Positions 9,202 through 18,107 of a stretch of DNA of 64,000 nt are shown one piece after another. The notes beneath the pieces are model-generated. The model saw only the letters and a program-made list of their open reading frames with translations. It was not told the DNA's origin and did no database searches. Positions within the stretch are counted from its first letter, which is position 1, and the number at the start of each line of letters is the position of its first letter. Position numbers and translations under genes: made by a program. Source of the stretch: Fictibacillus macauensis ZFHKF-1 (lineage in GTDB: Bacteria > Bacillota > Bacilli > Bacillales > Fictibacillaceae). Location of the stretch: contig NZ_AKKV01000022.1 in NCBI RefSeq assembly GCF_000269865.1, positions 1 through 64,000 of the forward strand, written 5' to 3'.

Positions 9202-9966
9202 ATGAAGAATTTCACTCTCATTACAGGAGCTAGCTCAGGAATAGGTTATGAAGCAGCGCATGCATTTGCTGAGCGTGGTGACCATCTCATTTTAGTAGCG
9301 CGAAGACTAGACAAGCTAGAAGCGCTGCAACAAGAACTTCGAAGCAAGTACGCTGTTGAGGTGGATATTCACACGTATGACTTAGCCGACATCGCGCAAT
9401 GTTATGCCCTATATGAAGCCGTGAAGGATCGCTCTATTAAAACGTGGATCAATAACGCAGGAATGGGCCATGTTGGGGCGATTGAAACGCAAGATTTGCA
9501 AAAAGTGGAACAGATGATGCGTTTGAATGTTGAAGCGGTAACGATTCTCTCTACTCTATACGCGCGAGACTATGCGAATACACAAGGAGCACAGCTCATT
9601 AATGTCTCATCTGGAGGCGGATATCTACTCGTTGATCAGGTTGTTACGTATTGTGCGACGAAGTTTTATGTGAGTGCCTTTACAGAAGGATTAGCGCATG
9701 AATTAAAAGCAAAAGGTGCAGCACTACAAGCAAAAGTGCTAGCTCCGGCTACAACACAATCAGAATTTTTACAGCATTCCCTAGGAGTGGACGCCTTTTC
9801 TTATGAAAAAAACATTCCAAAGTATCATACAGCAAAGGAAATGGCCCACTTTCTAGTCCAACTATATGATTCATCACAAACAGTCGGTTTTGTGAACGGT
9901 GCGACGTTTGAATTTGAATTAAAAGCACCTATTTTTCCACATGCTAGCCGACCGGTAAACAACTAA
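9202..9966 (+). CDS. Short-chain dehydrogenase/reductase
   Basis: A classical SDR of 254 residues with the cofactor motif GASSGIG (residues 8-14), NNAGMGH, the active-site Ser in VSSGGGY and the YCATK catalytic Tyr/Lys pair. An Arg after the second beta strand (ARRLDK) suggests NADPH preference. AAAGGAG precedes the ATG. It is 16 bases from the following NTF2-like gene and probably co-transcribed with it. The substrate is unknown. Confidence 0.85.
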   Translation: MKNFTLITGASSGIGYEAAHAFAERGDHLILVARRLDKLEALQQELRSKYAVEVDIHTYDLADIAQCYALYEAVKDRSIKTWINNAGMGHVGAIETQDLQKVEQMMRLNVEAVTILSTLYARDYANTQGAQLINVSSGGGYLLVDQVVTYCATKFYVSAFTEGLAHELKAKGAALQAKVLAPATTQSEFLQHSLGVDAFSYEKNIPKYHTAKEMAHFLVQLYDSSQTVGFVNGATFEFELKAPIFPHASRPVNN

Positions 9967-9982
9967 AGGAGCGTAATACACA

Positions 9983-10831
9983 ATGACAAATTTCCAACAC
10001 ACAAAAGATACACATATGGCCCTTGCCCAATATCATCGCTGGTATCAAGCGTATGAAGTAGAAATGAATGATGCACGCATTGCCAATCAATTAGATATTC
10101 TAGATCCTGAAGTAGAGATTACTTCTGGTCATCTTGGCACAACAAAAGGTACAGACGGCATCGGAGAGCGTCTTCTCCAGTTTAAAGGATGGCGCAATGC
10201 ACATCATGTACAACGTGCAAACGTAGAGCGTCTAAATGACACAACGCTTAAACTACAAGCAGATATCCATTATCAAAATATCCGTCCGGATGAAAGCCGC
10301 TATAGCTATGCGATTACGTACACAACAGAGCTAGCTCTTCAACAAGACGGGCTTCCGAAGTTTACAGTAGTGAACATTCAACCAACGGGCGAACTTGGCG
10401 AATTTGAGTTTCAAGATGCGTATGCTGACAACCGCGGGCGCTCCTTTATGCACTATTGGCTGTATTTAATGGAAACAGCAAGTACGCATCAGGAAGCATT
10501 CAAAGAATTGCTAGCACCAAGCTTTAAACTGAACCTAAGCACGTCAGCACCTGTTACGACGTGGGAGGCGTTCCAAGCTTGGCTTACAACAACAGCAAGC
10601 TCTGTCAAAGATAGCGCTCATACTGTGAAAAATTTCAGTGCTGAACAAGCAGCAGACGGCACTATTACGGTTTCTGTTGACTTTGATTGGGAAGGCCTAA
10701 CGCAAGCTGGCGAAAAAATGATCGCCGAAACACACCACGAATGGGTACTAGAAAACAACCTAGATGAGCGTTTTGCACGTATGAAAAAAATGAATGTAAC
10801 GCAAACCGTTCCCTTTCAAGTCGTAAAATAA
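9983..10831 (+). CDS. Protein with two NTF2/SnoaL-like domains
   Basis: The 282-residue protein appears to consist of two alpha+beta cone (SnoaL/NTF2-like) halves, about residues 15-140 and 150-278. Each has an N-terminal helix, an HYWLYLME or YHRWYQAYE-type helix, and a long sheet ending in a repeated V(T/S)V pattern. Such folds act as small-molecule isomerases, hydratases or binding proteins. AAGGAG precedes the ATG. With the upstream SDR it may form a two-gene modification unit; the role is not known. Confidence 0.6.
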   Translation: MTNFQHTKDTHMALAQYHRWYQAYEVEMNDARIANQLDILDPEVEITSGHLGTTKGTDGIGERLLQFKGWRNAHHVQRANVERLNDTTLKLQADIHYQNIRPDESRYSYAITYTTELALQQDGLPKFTVVNIQPTGELGEFEFQDAYADNRGRSFMHYWLYLMETASTHQEAFKELLAPSFKLNLSTSAPVTTWEAFQAWLTTTASSVKDSAHTVKNFSAEQAADGTITVSVDFDWEGLTQAGEKMIAETHHEWVLENNLDERFARMKKMNVTQTVPFQVVK

Positions 10832-10836
10832 AGACA

Positions 10837-10868
10837 AAATCCCCGTCAGCTGTGATGGGGATTTTTTT
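10837..10868. terminator. Terminator inside a convergent gene end
   Basis: AAATCCCCGTCA-GC-TGTGATGGGGATTTTTTTT is a strong intrinsic terminator for the SDR/NTF2 transcript. Its stem also encodes the last codons and stop (10846-10848) of the convergent gene on the minus strand, so one sequence does both jobs. Confidence 0.85.
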
Positions 10869-11349
10869 TAGATAGGTGTAGCGTATACTTCGTCACCGTG
10901 CGAGCATGTGCGTCGTCAAGGAACACAAGATCAATCACATGGTTGCTAGCTGTTACTCTTTTTTTCGGTAAGGAAAAATCCACAACGCCCTCATAGGTGA
11001 TGCCTGGTTTTAACATACCGATTACGTGATTACCGTCACGCGGCATCATGCCTTCTACTTGGTTAGGACCTTGTCCAGGTGGATTAATATAAAAGGTCTC
11101 AAAGGAACTCAGAGGTTGTTTGGTATTATTTTTGATGCGTAGTTTTACATGATACACGATTTCGTCATTCGCCTCTTCTGTCACCGTATACGATTGCAGC
11201 GTAAACGTTAGTTTCGGCGTGGTGATTTGTTGATGAAAGGAGAACGTTTTTTCATGAATGGTAAAGGGTGTACTGTTCACGTGATGGTATCGAAAACTAC
11301 AGGCGATGATCACGATGACACCTATAAAAAGAAAATGAATTTTTCTCAT
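10846..11349 (-). CDS. Membrane-anchored extracellular protein, DUF4352-like
   Basis: A 167-residue protein with an N-terminal hydrophobic segment (residues 4-18, with a Cys near its end but no strict lipobox) followed by a beta-sandwich-like domain. The pattern LTFTLQSYTVTEE, then VKLRIKNNTKQP and a late charged strand, recalls DUF4352 (TRF2-like immunoglobulin fold) proteins. It is the last gene of the overlapping ABC operon (4-bp overlap with the ATPase gene), so it may be an accessory or immunity-type surface protein for the exporter. Confidence 0.6.
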   Translation of the reverse strand: MRKIHFLFIGVIVIIACSFRYHHVNSTPFTIHEKTFSFHQQITTPKLTFTLQSYTVTEEANDEIVYHVKLRIKNNTKQPLSSFETFYINPPGQGPNQVEGMMPRDGNHVIGMLKPGITYEGVVDFSLPKKRVTASNHVIDLVFLDDAHARTVTKYTLHLSKKNPHHS

Positions 11350-11978
11350 GATGTGAGTGTCCCTTCATGAATTGTAAAGATCTGATCGCTCATACGCTGT
11401 AAAAAGGCTTTATCATGACTTGCGATGCATAACGTAGCACCCGCTCTTTTATAAGCATGTAACAAATTTTCTAACGCAGTAAGGCTGTTTTCGTCTAATG
11501 CATTGGTCGGTTCATCTAGCACAATAAATTCCGGGGAGCCTAACAATGCTTGCGCAATGCCAAGTTTTTGTTTCATGCCTAATGAATATTTTTTTACTTT
11601 GCGAGGATCATCTGGTTGTAAACCAACTTCTTGTAGCAGAGATGTAATGTCAGCGTTGCTTGTATCTTTTTGTAAGGAGGCGAGTAGTTGTAGGTTTTTC
11701 CTGCCCGTAAATTCTTTAATAAAGCCTGGATTTTCAAGAAGTACACCCGCGCGTACGGGAAATGGCTTTGAGCGCTGCAGTCGTTCGCCCTTTATGTATA
11801 TAGCTCCTTCATTCACCTGAATTAAACCTAAGAGCGCTCGAAATAACATCGTTTTTCCGGAGCCGTTAATTCCTTGAAACCCATATATTTTGCCCTTTTC
11901 TAAAGACAATGAAATGTGCTGTAAAACCGTATTTTTTCGAAACCGTTTCGTAATGGTACGTGCTTCAATAAACTTCAT
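11346..11978 (-). CDS. ABC transporter ATP-binding protein
   Basis: A short (210-residue) ABC ATPase with Walker A GINGSGKT (near residue 37), signature YSLGMKQKLG, Walker B FIVLDEPTNALDE and the H-loop in CIASHDKAF. It resembles the bacitracin/lantibiotic-type (BcrA/LanF) exporters that act with separate permeases. It overlaps the flanking genes by 4 bp on each side, showing translational coupling, and should energise the membrane proteins encoded upstream. Confidence 0.88.
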   Translation of the reverse strand: MKFIEARTITKRFRKNTVLQHISLSLEKGKIYGFQGINGSGKTMLFRALLGLIQVNEGAIYIKGERLQRSKPFPVRAGVLLENPGFIKEFTGRKNLQLLASLQKDTSNADITSLLQEVGLQPDDPRKVKKYSLGMKQKLGIAQALLGSPEFIVLDEPTNALDENSLTALENLLHAYKRAGATLCIASHDKAFLQRMSDQIFTIHEGTLTS

Positions 11979-12715
11979 TCAGAATTCTCCTTTTGACTGA
12001 TGATCTCTTTATTTTTAAAAATGATCGATCCTGCTAGTGCTAAGAGGATCGACAATGCAAGTAGTGCGATGACATGAAGAGCTGGGGTAGCCACCAAGCG
12101 ATTCGTCAGACTCAGATTAAACGGATTATACGGAACATTGAGAAGCGCTGTCATCGATAGCCATACAATCATAATGAGAAACGAAAATACGGCAGGAAGT
12201 ACGAGATTACACACGACATACAGTACATGTAGGACAAATGTAACCAGTAACTGAATGCTATAGATTAAGAGAAAGACACGCACATCAACGAATGAGAGTG
12301 CAGGAACGCTCGGAATCAATGAAGTGAAAATTAGGATCAGTCCAAAGTAAGTACTCGTAAAAAGAAAGGTCGAAAAGCCAATCAACAGTAGCTTACTACA
12401 CCAAACCTCCCATCTAGCGTAGCCATTCATAAAACGTGTCGTTGAGCCCCATAGTAAGTCTCGGCGCCACTGATTGCTAACAATCAAAGAACTTGCCAGA
12501 TGAAAGCTCAGCCAGTAGATGGGAAAGGTATAGTGAGACTCTCTCGAAAAGCCTCGAAATACGGCTTGAACAAGTGCAAGCGCGCTGTCATGCGGACGTA
12601 CCGTATGTTGGAAAAATACGAGTAACAATAAGCAACATACTGTTACACTGAACCTTTTATAGCAAGTCGCCGTGAATAAATAGACATCTCGTTTCAATAA
12701 TAACCAAACCTTCAT
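11975..12715 (-). CDS. ABC-type membrane subunit (6 TM)
   Basis: A 246-residue protein with about six hydrophobic segments and no other recognisable domain, beginning with a basic N-terminus. Size, topology and position directly before the ATPase gene identify it as a permease subunit of the exporter. The start overlaps the preceding stop by 4 bp. Confidence 0.65.
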   Translation of the reverse strand: MKVWLLLKRDVYLFTATCYKRFSVTVCCLLLLVFFQHTVRPHDSALALVQAVFRGFSRESHYTFPIYWLSFHLASSLIVSNQWRRDLLWGSTTRFMNGYARWEVWCSKLLLIGFSTFLFTSTYFGLILIFTSLIPSVPALSFVDVRVFLLIYSIQLLVTFVLHVLYVVCNLVLPAVFSFLIMIVWLSMTALLNVPYNPFNLSLTNRLVATPALHVIALLALSILLALAGSIIFKNKEIISQKENSE

Positions 12716-13386
12716 GATACATAATCCTTTCGAGTAAACAGTTCATAGCATAAAGCGAGTAAACATCCATCTATTCCTATGATTAGAAAAAAGGAGAACC
12801 ATCGTTCCTCTAGCGACACGGTAAACGTGTGAAGAGAAAAAATGGGGCAAACCGTTAAGTCAACTACGGTGATGCTAAAGGCTAGAATAAATGCAAGAAT
12901 CCTAGAATTTGTTGCAACCCATATGGCAAGCCACACAAGGTACACAGTTAGAAAGCCAAAGAAGATAAAAAGAGATAAAGGCAGCAATCTACTAAAGTCA
13001 TACGCGTCGTTCATATAAGGATCCGAGAGTATATACACCACACTCCAGACAAAGATGAGATTCATCATAATGATGAAGCACCCTTGGAGAAGTCCGGCGA
13101 GTAAGCCGTAATTTCTTTTTTGCCACGCAACGATTTCTGAGGTAGTTGGCATCCTATACGTACTAAAGTGCAGTAAGGCTAACGGCACCCACATGAACAA
13201 ATAGAAGTAGCGATTTTGTACAATATTCATAAGTTCCATTGTGTGAAATACTTCAGCGTGCTTACGTTCGAACTGCACTAAGTAGTGAAGGTAGATTCCA
13301 AGTAAGGCACAACAAATCAACATCACTTTCCAATGAAGTAGCAGCATCTGAAGCTGATTGAGCAATACGTTCTTACATCGTTTCAT
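12712..13386 (-). CDS. ABC-type membrane subunit (6 TM)
   Basis: A 224-residue polytopic membrane protein of the same general shape as its neighbours, with an N-terminal basic stretch then about six TM segments. It overlaps the upstream gene by 14 bp and the downstream gene by 4 bp. Sequence similarity to the other two membrane proteins is low by eye, so the operon encodes three distinct membrane subunits. Confidence 0.6.
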   Translation of the reverse strand: MKRCKNVLLNQLQMLLLHWKVMLICCALLGIYLHYLVQFERKHAEVFHTMELMNIVQNRYFYLFMWVPLALLHFSTYRMPTTSEIVAWQKRNYGLLAGLLQGCFIIMMNLIFVWSVVYILSDPYMNDAYDFSRLLPLSLFIFFGFLTVYLVWLAIWVATNSRILAFILAFSITVVDLTVCPIFSLHTFTVSLEERWFSFFLIIGIDGCLLALCYELFTRKDYVS

Positions 13387-14167
13387 GTCTGCGTGCTCCG
13401 GTGTAATAGAGTAAGCATGCTCCTAAGAACATGGCGCTGCCGACCCATACTACAAGACTACCGTTGACTTGAAAGAACAACGAATGGACGGGTAAAAAAT
13501 TCAGTGGTGTTATGTCAATCCCAGGAAAGAATACGATATTCACGCTATACAGAAGAACTTGCAAAAGAAAGCCTCCTGTCACGACCAAAAACGTATTTTT
13601 TACCCAAAAAGAGACACTTAACGAAAACACAGCATAAAGGCCAGCAAAGACGGAACAAAGTACAATATTGAGCAACATATGTACGAAAGGGTGTGAATAA
13701 AAAAGAGAAGAGAAAAGAGCAAATCCTTCATAAATACCCACATTACGATTAATCATTTCATCAGGTGGGGTGTTCGGTAAAAATAAGAAAAAGCCGAACG
13801 CGTTGAGAAGTAACGGAAGACCAACTACGATCATTCCAGTCAGGAAGGTAGTGAAAAATAGGTGGGAAAAATACGTCCTTCTCCGTAACGTTACAAATAG
13901 AGAAGAGAGTAAACCATTCTTTGAGTCCTCCTGAAAAAGGGTAGCGGCTGGAATACTTGCTAACAATGGCAAGACTAAGAAAAACACAAGTGTAATAGGA
14001 GTGCTATCGATGGATAACCATGATGTATACGGTGTGAAAATAATATCATCGTACGTGTTTATTTCTCCTACTTTCATGATCAACTGAAAGACTGCTAATG
14101 CTGTCCCGATGAGTAAGGCGTAATAACAAGAACGACGTTGTAACCGTAACGTCCAGAAGTGCATCAT
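13373..14167 (-). CDS. ABC-2-like membrane subunit, first gene of the operon
   Basis: A 264-residue protein with a long extracytoplasmic loop after TM1 (GEINTYDDIIFTPYTSW) and five more hydrophobic segments. This is the shape of ABC-2 permeases of the YhgE/LanE/G kind. AAAGGA lies 10 bases before ATG 14167; upstream in-frame ATGs have no ribosome site. It heads a five-gene overlapping operon (membrane x3, ATPase, surface protein), a layout typical of peptide export or self-immunity systems. No precursor peptide gene was seen next to it. Confidence 0.62.
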   Translation of the reverse strand: MMHFWTLRLQRRSCYYALLIGTALAVFQLIMKVGEINTYDDIIFTPYTSWLSIDSTPITLVFFLVLPLLASIPAATLFQEDSKNGLLSSLFVTLRRRTYFSHLFFTTFLTGMIVVGLPLLLNAFGFFLFLPNTPPDEMINRNVGIYEGFALFSSLFYSHPFVHMLLNIVLCSVFAGLYAVFSLSVSFWVKNTFLVVTGGFLLQVLLYSVNIVFFPGIDITPLNFLPVHSLFFQVNGSLVVWVGSAMFLGACLLYYTGARRHETM

Positions 14168-14331
14168 AAAGCTTTCGTCCTTTCTGATGTTTGTGTGTAC
14201 TAAATCGACTAGTACACATATAATACCAATGTTTGTCATCCTTAGCAATATTATTGTGAAATGATAAAAAGTGTGTAGGAGAAGGAAGAACGCGACAGCT
14301 AAGCATGCACAAAAAAACCTCCCAATCCGTC

Positions 14332-15960
14332 CTACGCTTCAATCGTTGGGCGGATCCAGAGGCTCGACAAGTCGATGTAGCCAAATTGAGTAGGCTGTAT
14401 GTTCATCAAATCAGAGGATAGCTGTGTTTGTTTGCGATCGTAATAGAGAGGGATGAGGTGGGAAGCGTGAATAAGGCTTGCTTCCATTTCTTGATTGAGC
14501 ATAGGCCACTCCTCAAATGGTGTGGATGGATAACGCAGAAGTATGGTGCGCCACTTTTCATCTTCTAGCATTGTTGAAAACGGCGAGAGCCCATTCCTTA
14601 AAAAGTAAAAAAAGGCAAACTGCTCATTCATCTCAAACACTTCGCCATGAATTAACACATCATAGCACTGTTCTTGTTTTCGATAGACCGTTTCATCAAA
14701 AGAGAGGTAGTGAAGCTCGTAAGGAATGTTATGCTGATCAAGTAAGGCTGTTAGCCATTGAACGATGTGTTCTGTATAACGCTGCACAACAATGGATAAA
14801 GGTTTCATCGTTTGTGGTAAAGAAACCGATGCTGGCGGTGGAATAACCGGATGATGTAAACAGCCGTGCTCGTTCGGCGTAAGATTGATGCTTTCGAGAC
14901 TATGCCGATGATCGACGACAAGGCGATGAATGTAATGTCGCAATGCTTCTGGAACGGCATTCGATAAAATAAGAATGCCAAAGCCGAAGCTATAGTCAAC
15001 TTGATGAGGGACAGCGGTTGTGTCAACTGGCTGTACCGTTGATTGATAGATTCTAGGGAAATCGGACGGGACTTTAATAAACTCTACCGCATCTAACAAT
15101 GGGCGCTCGCGAAAATGGTCTTTAAAGGCGAGTAAGCTCGTTTTTTGTTCATCGTTTTGTTGAAGCATAAAGGCGCCCGTACCATGAAGGCTGTGTGCGG
15201 TTTCTTTATAAATACTCGCCGTCACCATACTAAGCAAATGCAAACTATAGCTACACTGATCTCGATAGAGAAGATCGACGACAAGCGGTGCTGGTGACGT
15301 TACGGCTTGAATGGGTTGCCATACTTGCTGACAATACGGATGATGTAGGAGCTTTTGCAGGCAATACACGACATCATCGGCGGTGAGACAGGAGCCGTCA
15401 TGAAAGGTAATATCTTTTCGTATAAAAAGACGCAAGCGATCATGTAAAAGGTCCCAGCTGTGGGCAAGTTCCGGTGTAAACACGCCTGCTGCCGAAAGTG
15501 AAACGAGCCGATTGTATACGTTCGCCACGAGCATTGCGCTCTTCGCATCTGCGGCTATAATCGGATGCGTGGCTAAAAACGGATTTCGGCGTGGCACGAT
15601 CACTTTATCGCGTGTTTGTTGCTGATCACCAAACGTTGCTTGCAAAGCTTTCATCAGTTGCTGTTTATAAGGCGGCGACCAATTGTAGGATAAATATTTA
15701 CTGCTCACTTCAAGTGGCTCAGTATCCATTTCCTCTAGCACGAACTCCACATATGTTTGCTCGACATGTTTTTGCCAATGAAGCTGCGATAGCACACCGC
15801 GACCACGACCGCTCACATACGTTAACCAGCCGTCCTGCTCCCATTTGCGAAGAGAGCGAGTCAGCTGTTTCGTACTAAGAGCTAGGATATCTGCTAATTC
15901 ATCAATACGAACAGGACCGCTCGGTGTGTTTTGAAAAAGCTGTAACAGCTTAGGATCCAT
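14332..15960 (-). CDS. SgrR-like transcriptional regulator with a solute-binding domain
   Basis: A 542-residue protein with an N-terminal winged helix-turn-helix (about 1-100; RIDELADILALSTKQLTRSL) typical of SgrR_N, followed by a family-5 extracellular solute-binding-protein-like domain (about 150-440; e.g. VNVYNRLVS, LTADDVVY) used here as an intracellular sensor. E. coli SgrR senses sugar-phosphate stress; Bacillus homologues usually sit beside MFS genes. ATG 15960 has AAGGAG 10 bases upstream and overlaps the end of the preceding regulator gene, so they are co-translated. Confidence 0.8.
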   Translation of the reverse strand: MDPKLLQLFQNTPSGPVRIDELADILALSTKQLTRSLRKWEQDGWLTYVSGRGRGVLSQLHWQKHVEQTYVEFVLEEMDTEPLEVSSKYLSYNWSPPYKQQLMKALQATFGDQQQTRDKVIVPRRNPFLATHPIIAADAKSAMLVANVYNRLVSLSAAGVFTPELAHSWDLLHDRLRLFIRKDITFHDGSCLTADDVVYCLQKLLHHPYCQQVWQPIQAVTSPAPLVVDLLYRDQCSYSLHLLSMVTASIYKETAHSLHGTGAFMLQQNDEQKTSLLAFKDHFRERPLLDAVEFIKVPSDFPRIYQSTVQPVDTTAVPHQVDYSFGFGILILSNAVPEALRHYIHRLVVDHRHSLESINLTPNEHGCLHHPVIPPPASVSLPQTMKPLSIVVQRYTEHIVQWLTALLDQHNIPYELHYLSFDETVYRKQEQCYDVLIHGEVFEMNEQFAFFYFLRNGLSPFSTMLEDEKWRTILLRYPSTPFEEWPMLNQEMEASLIHASHLIPLYYDRKQTQLSSDLMNIQPTQFGYIDLSSLWIRPTIEA

Positions 15961-16606
15961 GCTGATCGTGCTCCTTATGTGCTGGTGCTGTGATGCGAAA
16001 GCGGCAATGATCACCGTTATCCGCACGACATGTTGTCCGCGTTACGTGAGGTGTATCGAGCACATGTTGAAACATTTCTGTCTCACAATGACACGCCTTT
16101 TTATACTGATTCGCGACGGCAAAGATGGGGCAATTGTATTCAATTAGTTCGTATGTATGTTCATCTTCTTCCCGCAGTTCTGTCATATAGCCTCTAGCAT
16201 CCTGTAGGGAGGCTAATTTTTCTACTCTCTCTGCAAAGGATAACGAGGCAAGTTCCCGACTATAGCTGTCCTTTTGGCGCGCACTGCGCTGTTGCAATAA
16301 ATAGTGAATCGTATCTTGGCCATGTAATGCTTCGAGGTCGTTAAGCAATTCGGTTGTTAACGTTTCATAGTTGTTCGGAAACTGTGCTTTGCCTTTGGCG
16401 CTGAGTGAAAACACGGCAATGGGTCGCCCCATCGGTTGTTTCATTTCTTGAACCTGCAGTAAACCATCGCGATCAAGAACGTTTAAATGCTTGCGTACCG
16501 CCATTTCAGTAATACCCATGTGCTTAGCAAGCAGAGCGACAGTTGACTGTTGTTCTTTTTTTAGTAGTTGTAATAATTTTTCCTTCGTAGATGTTCGAGT
16601 ACTCAA
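15950..16606 (-). CDS. SufR-like HTH regulator with a C-terminal cysteine cluster
   Basis: A regulator of about 218 residues with an N-terminal DeoR/ArsR-type winged helix (MGITEMAVRKHLNVLDRDGL) and a C-terminal ligand domain. The cysteines CPIF, CHC and TTCRADNGDHC resemble the Fe-S-binding set of SufR-type repressors. GAGGGTG overlaps a GTG at 16615, so the TTG at 16606 is the better start. The gene is divergent from the MFS gene at 16775 and overlaps the SgrR-like gene; both regulators may control that transporter. Confidence 0.7.
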   Translation of the reverse strand: MSTRTSTKEKLLQLLKKEQQSTVALLAKHMGITEMAVRKHLNVLDRDGLLQVQEMKQPMGRPIAVFSLSAKGKAQFPNNYETLTTELLNDLEALHGQDTIHYLLQQRSARQKDSYSRELASLSFAERVEKLASLQDARGYMTELREEDEHTYELIEYNCPIFAVANQYKKACHCETEMFQHVLDTPHVTRTTCRADNGDHCRFRITAPAHKEHDQHGS

Positions 16607-16774
16607 ACATCTCACCCTCTTTCTGTTCCGTCAATGATTACCATTAGTTTATCATAGAAGGGCTTGCTGCAAGAGGCTTTTCATCATAAAAAGGAGACAT
16701 GGGATGTAAAAAGTGTCTCTTTTTTCCTTTTCGTGTCTCGTTTATGATGGAGCATACAAAAGGAGGGTGAGGAA

Positions 16775-18025
16775 ATGGGATGGACACACTATCCAATCAA
16801 TATTAAAGTACGGCTCTTATCATCGTTTTTCAATCGTATGGTGACATCGGCAGTCATGCCGTTTATGGCCCTCTATTTCGCACATGAATTAAGTAAAGTG
16901 TGGGCGGGATTGTTCTTAATGGCGACTGTGTTTCTAGGCTTTCTTATGAATTTAATTGGCGGCTACATATCGGATCGTTTTCATCGTAAAAAGGTGCTCA
17001 TCCTGACGTCTTTTTCATCAGCAGTTATGTTTATCCTTATGACGCTGTCACTAATACCACGTAACAATCTCATTGTTTTGTTTGCACTGTCTTACGTCGG
17101 ATTATCAGTGGCAAGCAGTATCGGCCGACCATCGATGAATGCACTCATTATTGATTCGACAACGAAAGAAAATCGCAAAGAAATTTATGCGCTTGATTAT
17201 TGGCTGACCAATTTATCGCTGGCCATTGGAGCGGCGCTTGGTGGCTTGTTGTATAGCGAGCATAAGCTTTTGCTTTTTACGGTCTTAAGTGCAACCTCTA
17301 CGGCCATTCCGATTGCGTATCTCATTTGGCTACAAGATTCCACACAAGGCTTATTGAAAAAAGTACATAACAATGTGGTGCGCGACGTCGTTGCCAATTA
17401 TTCAAAAGCGTTACGCGATTCTGATTTTGTTAAAGTCGTTGGAGGATCGCTCTGCATTTTTGCGGCGGAATTTTCAATGAATAGTTACATTGGCGTCCGG
17501 CTCGCTGACACGTTTACACCGATAATGCTCGGGGATTTTAGGATTGATGGTGTGCGAATGTTAAGTTTCTTGAACATTGAAAATATGCTGCTCGTTGTAT
17601 GCCTAGCCTTTGTCGCCAATCGCTTGAGCAATCGCTGGCCGCCGAAAAACGTGCTCATCATCGGTCTTCTGTTGTATGGCATCGGATATAGTACGATAAC
17701 GTTTGCGAATTCTTTTATTCTCTTAATTACCTTTAGTTTTTTAGCAACAATCGGAGAATTACTGTATTCGCCGATTCGTAATGCCGAGCAAGCCAATATG
17801 ATTCCGGACGATAAGCGAGGCTCCTATTCTGCGCTTGCCAATGTATCGTTTAGTGGCGCCGACCTCGTTGCACGTTTTAGTATCGTCCTTGGTGCCTTTC
17901 TCCTACCAGCATTCATGTCGCTTTATATTGGTATCATTATTATGAGCGGTGCCTTGCTGTTATACAGTGGCTTGTATGTACGAACAACAGAAAGTGAACG
18001 TCTTAAAAAAGTAGCAATTAAATAG
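16775..18025 (+). CDS. MFS transporter
   Basis: A 416-residue 12-TM major facilitator protein with motif A GGYISDRFHRKK near residue 65 and a second-half loop ANRLSNRWPPKN. AGGAGGGTGAGGAA precedes the ATG. It is divergent from the SufR-like/SgrR-like regulator pair (distance about 170 bp), the usual arrangement of a drug or sugar efflux pump under local control. The substrate cannot be told from sequence alone. Confidence 0.8.
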   Translation: MGWTHYPINIKVRLLSSFFNRMVTSAVMPFMALYFAHELSKVWAGLFLMATVFLGFLMNLIGGYISDRFHRKKVLILTSFSSAVMFILMTLSLIPRNNLIVLFALSYVGLSVASSIGRPSMNALIIDSTTKENRKEIYALDYWLTNLSLAIGAALGGLLYSEHKLLLFTVLSATSTAIPIAYLIWLQDSTQGLLKKVHNNVVRDVVANYSKALRDSDFVKVVGGSLCIFAAEFSMNSYIGVRLADTFTPIMLGDFRIDGVRMLSFLNIENMLLVVCLAFVANRLSNRWPPKNVLIIGLLLYGIGYSTITFANSFILLITFSFLATIGELLYSPIRNAEQANMIPDDKRGSYSALANVSFSGADLVARFSIVLGAFLLPAFMSLYIGIIIMSGALLLYSGLYVRTTESERLKKVAIK

Positions 18026-18107
18026 AAGAACAGCCTTAAAAGCTATGAAACATTGTATATTCATACTATAATATGATTATTTACAAAGCTTGAAAGGGTG
18101 GACCGCC

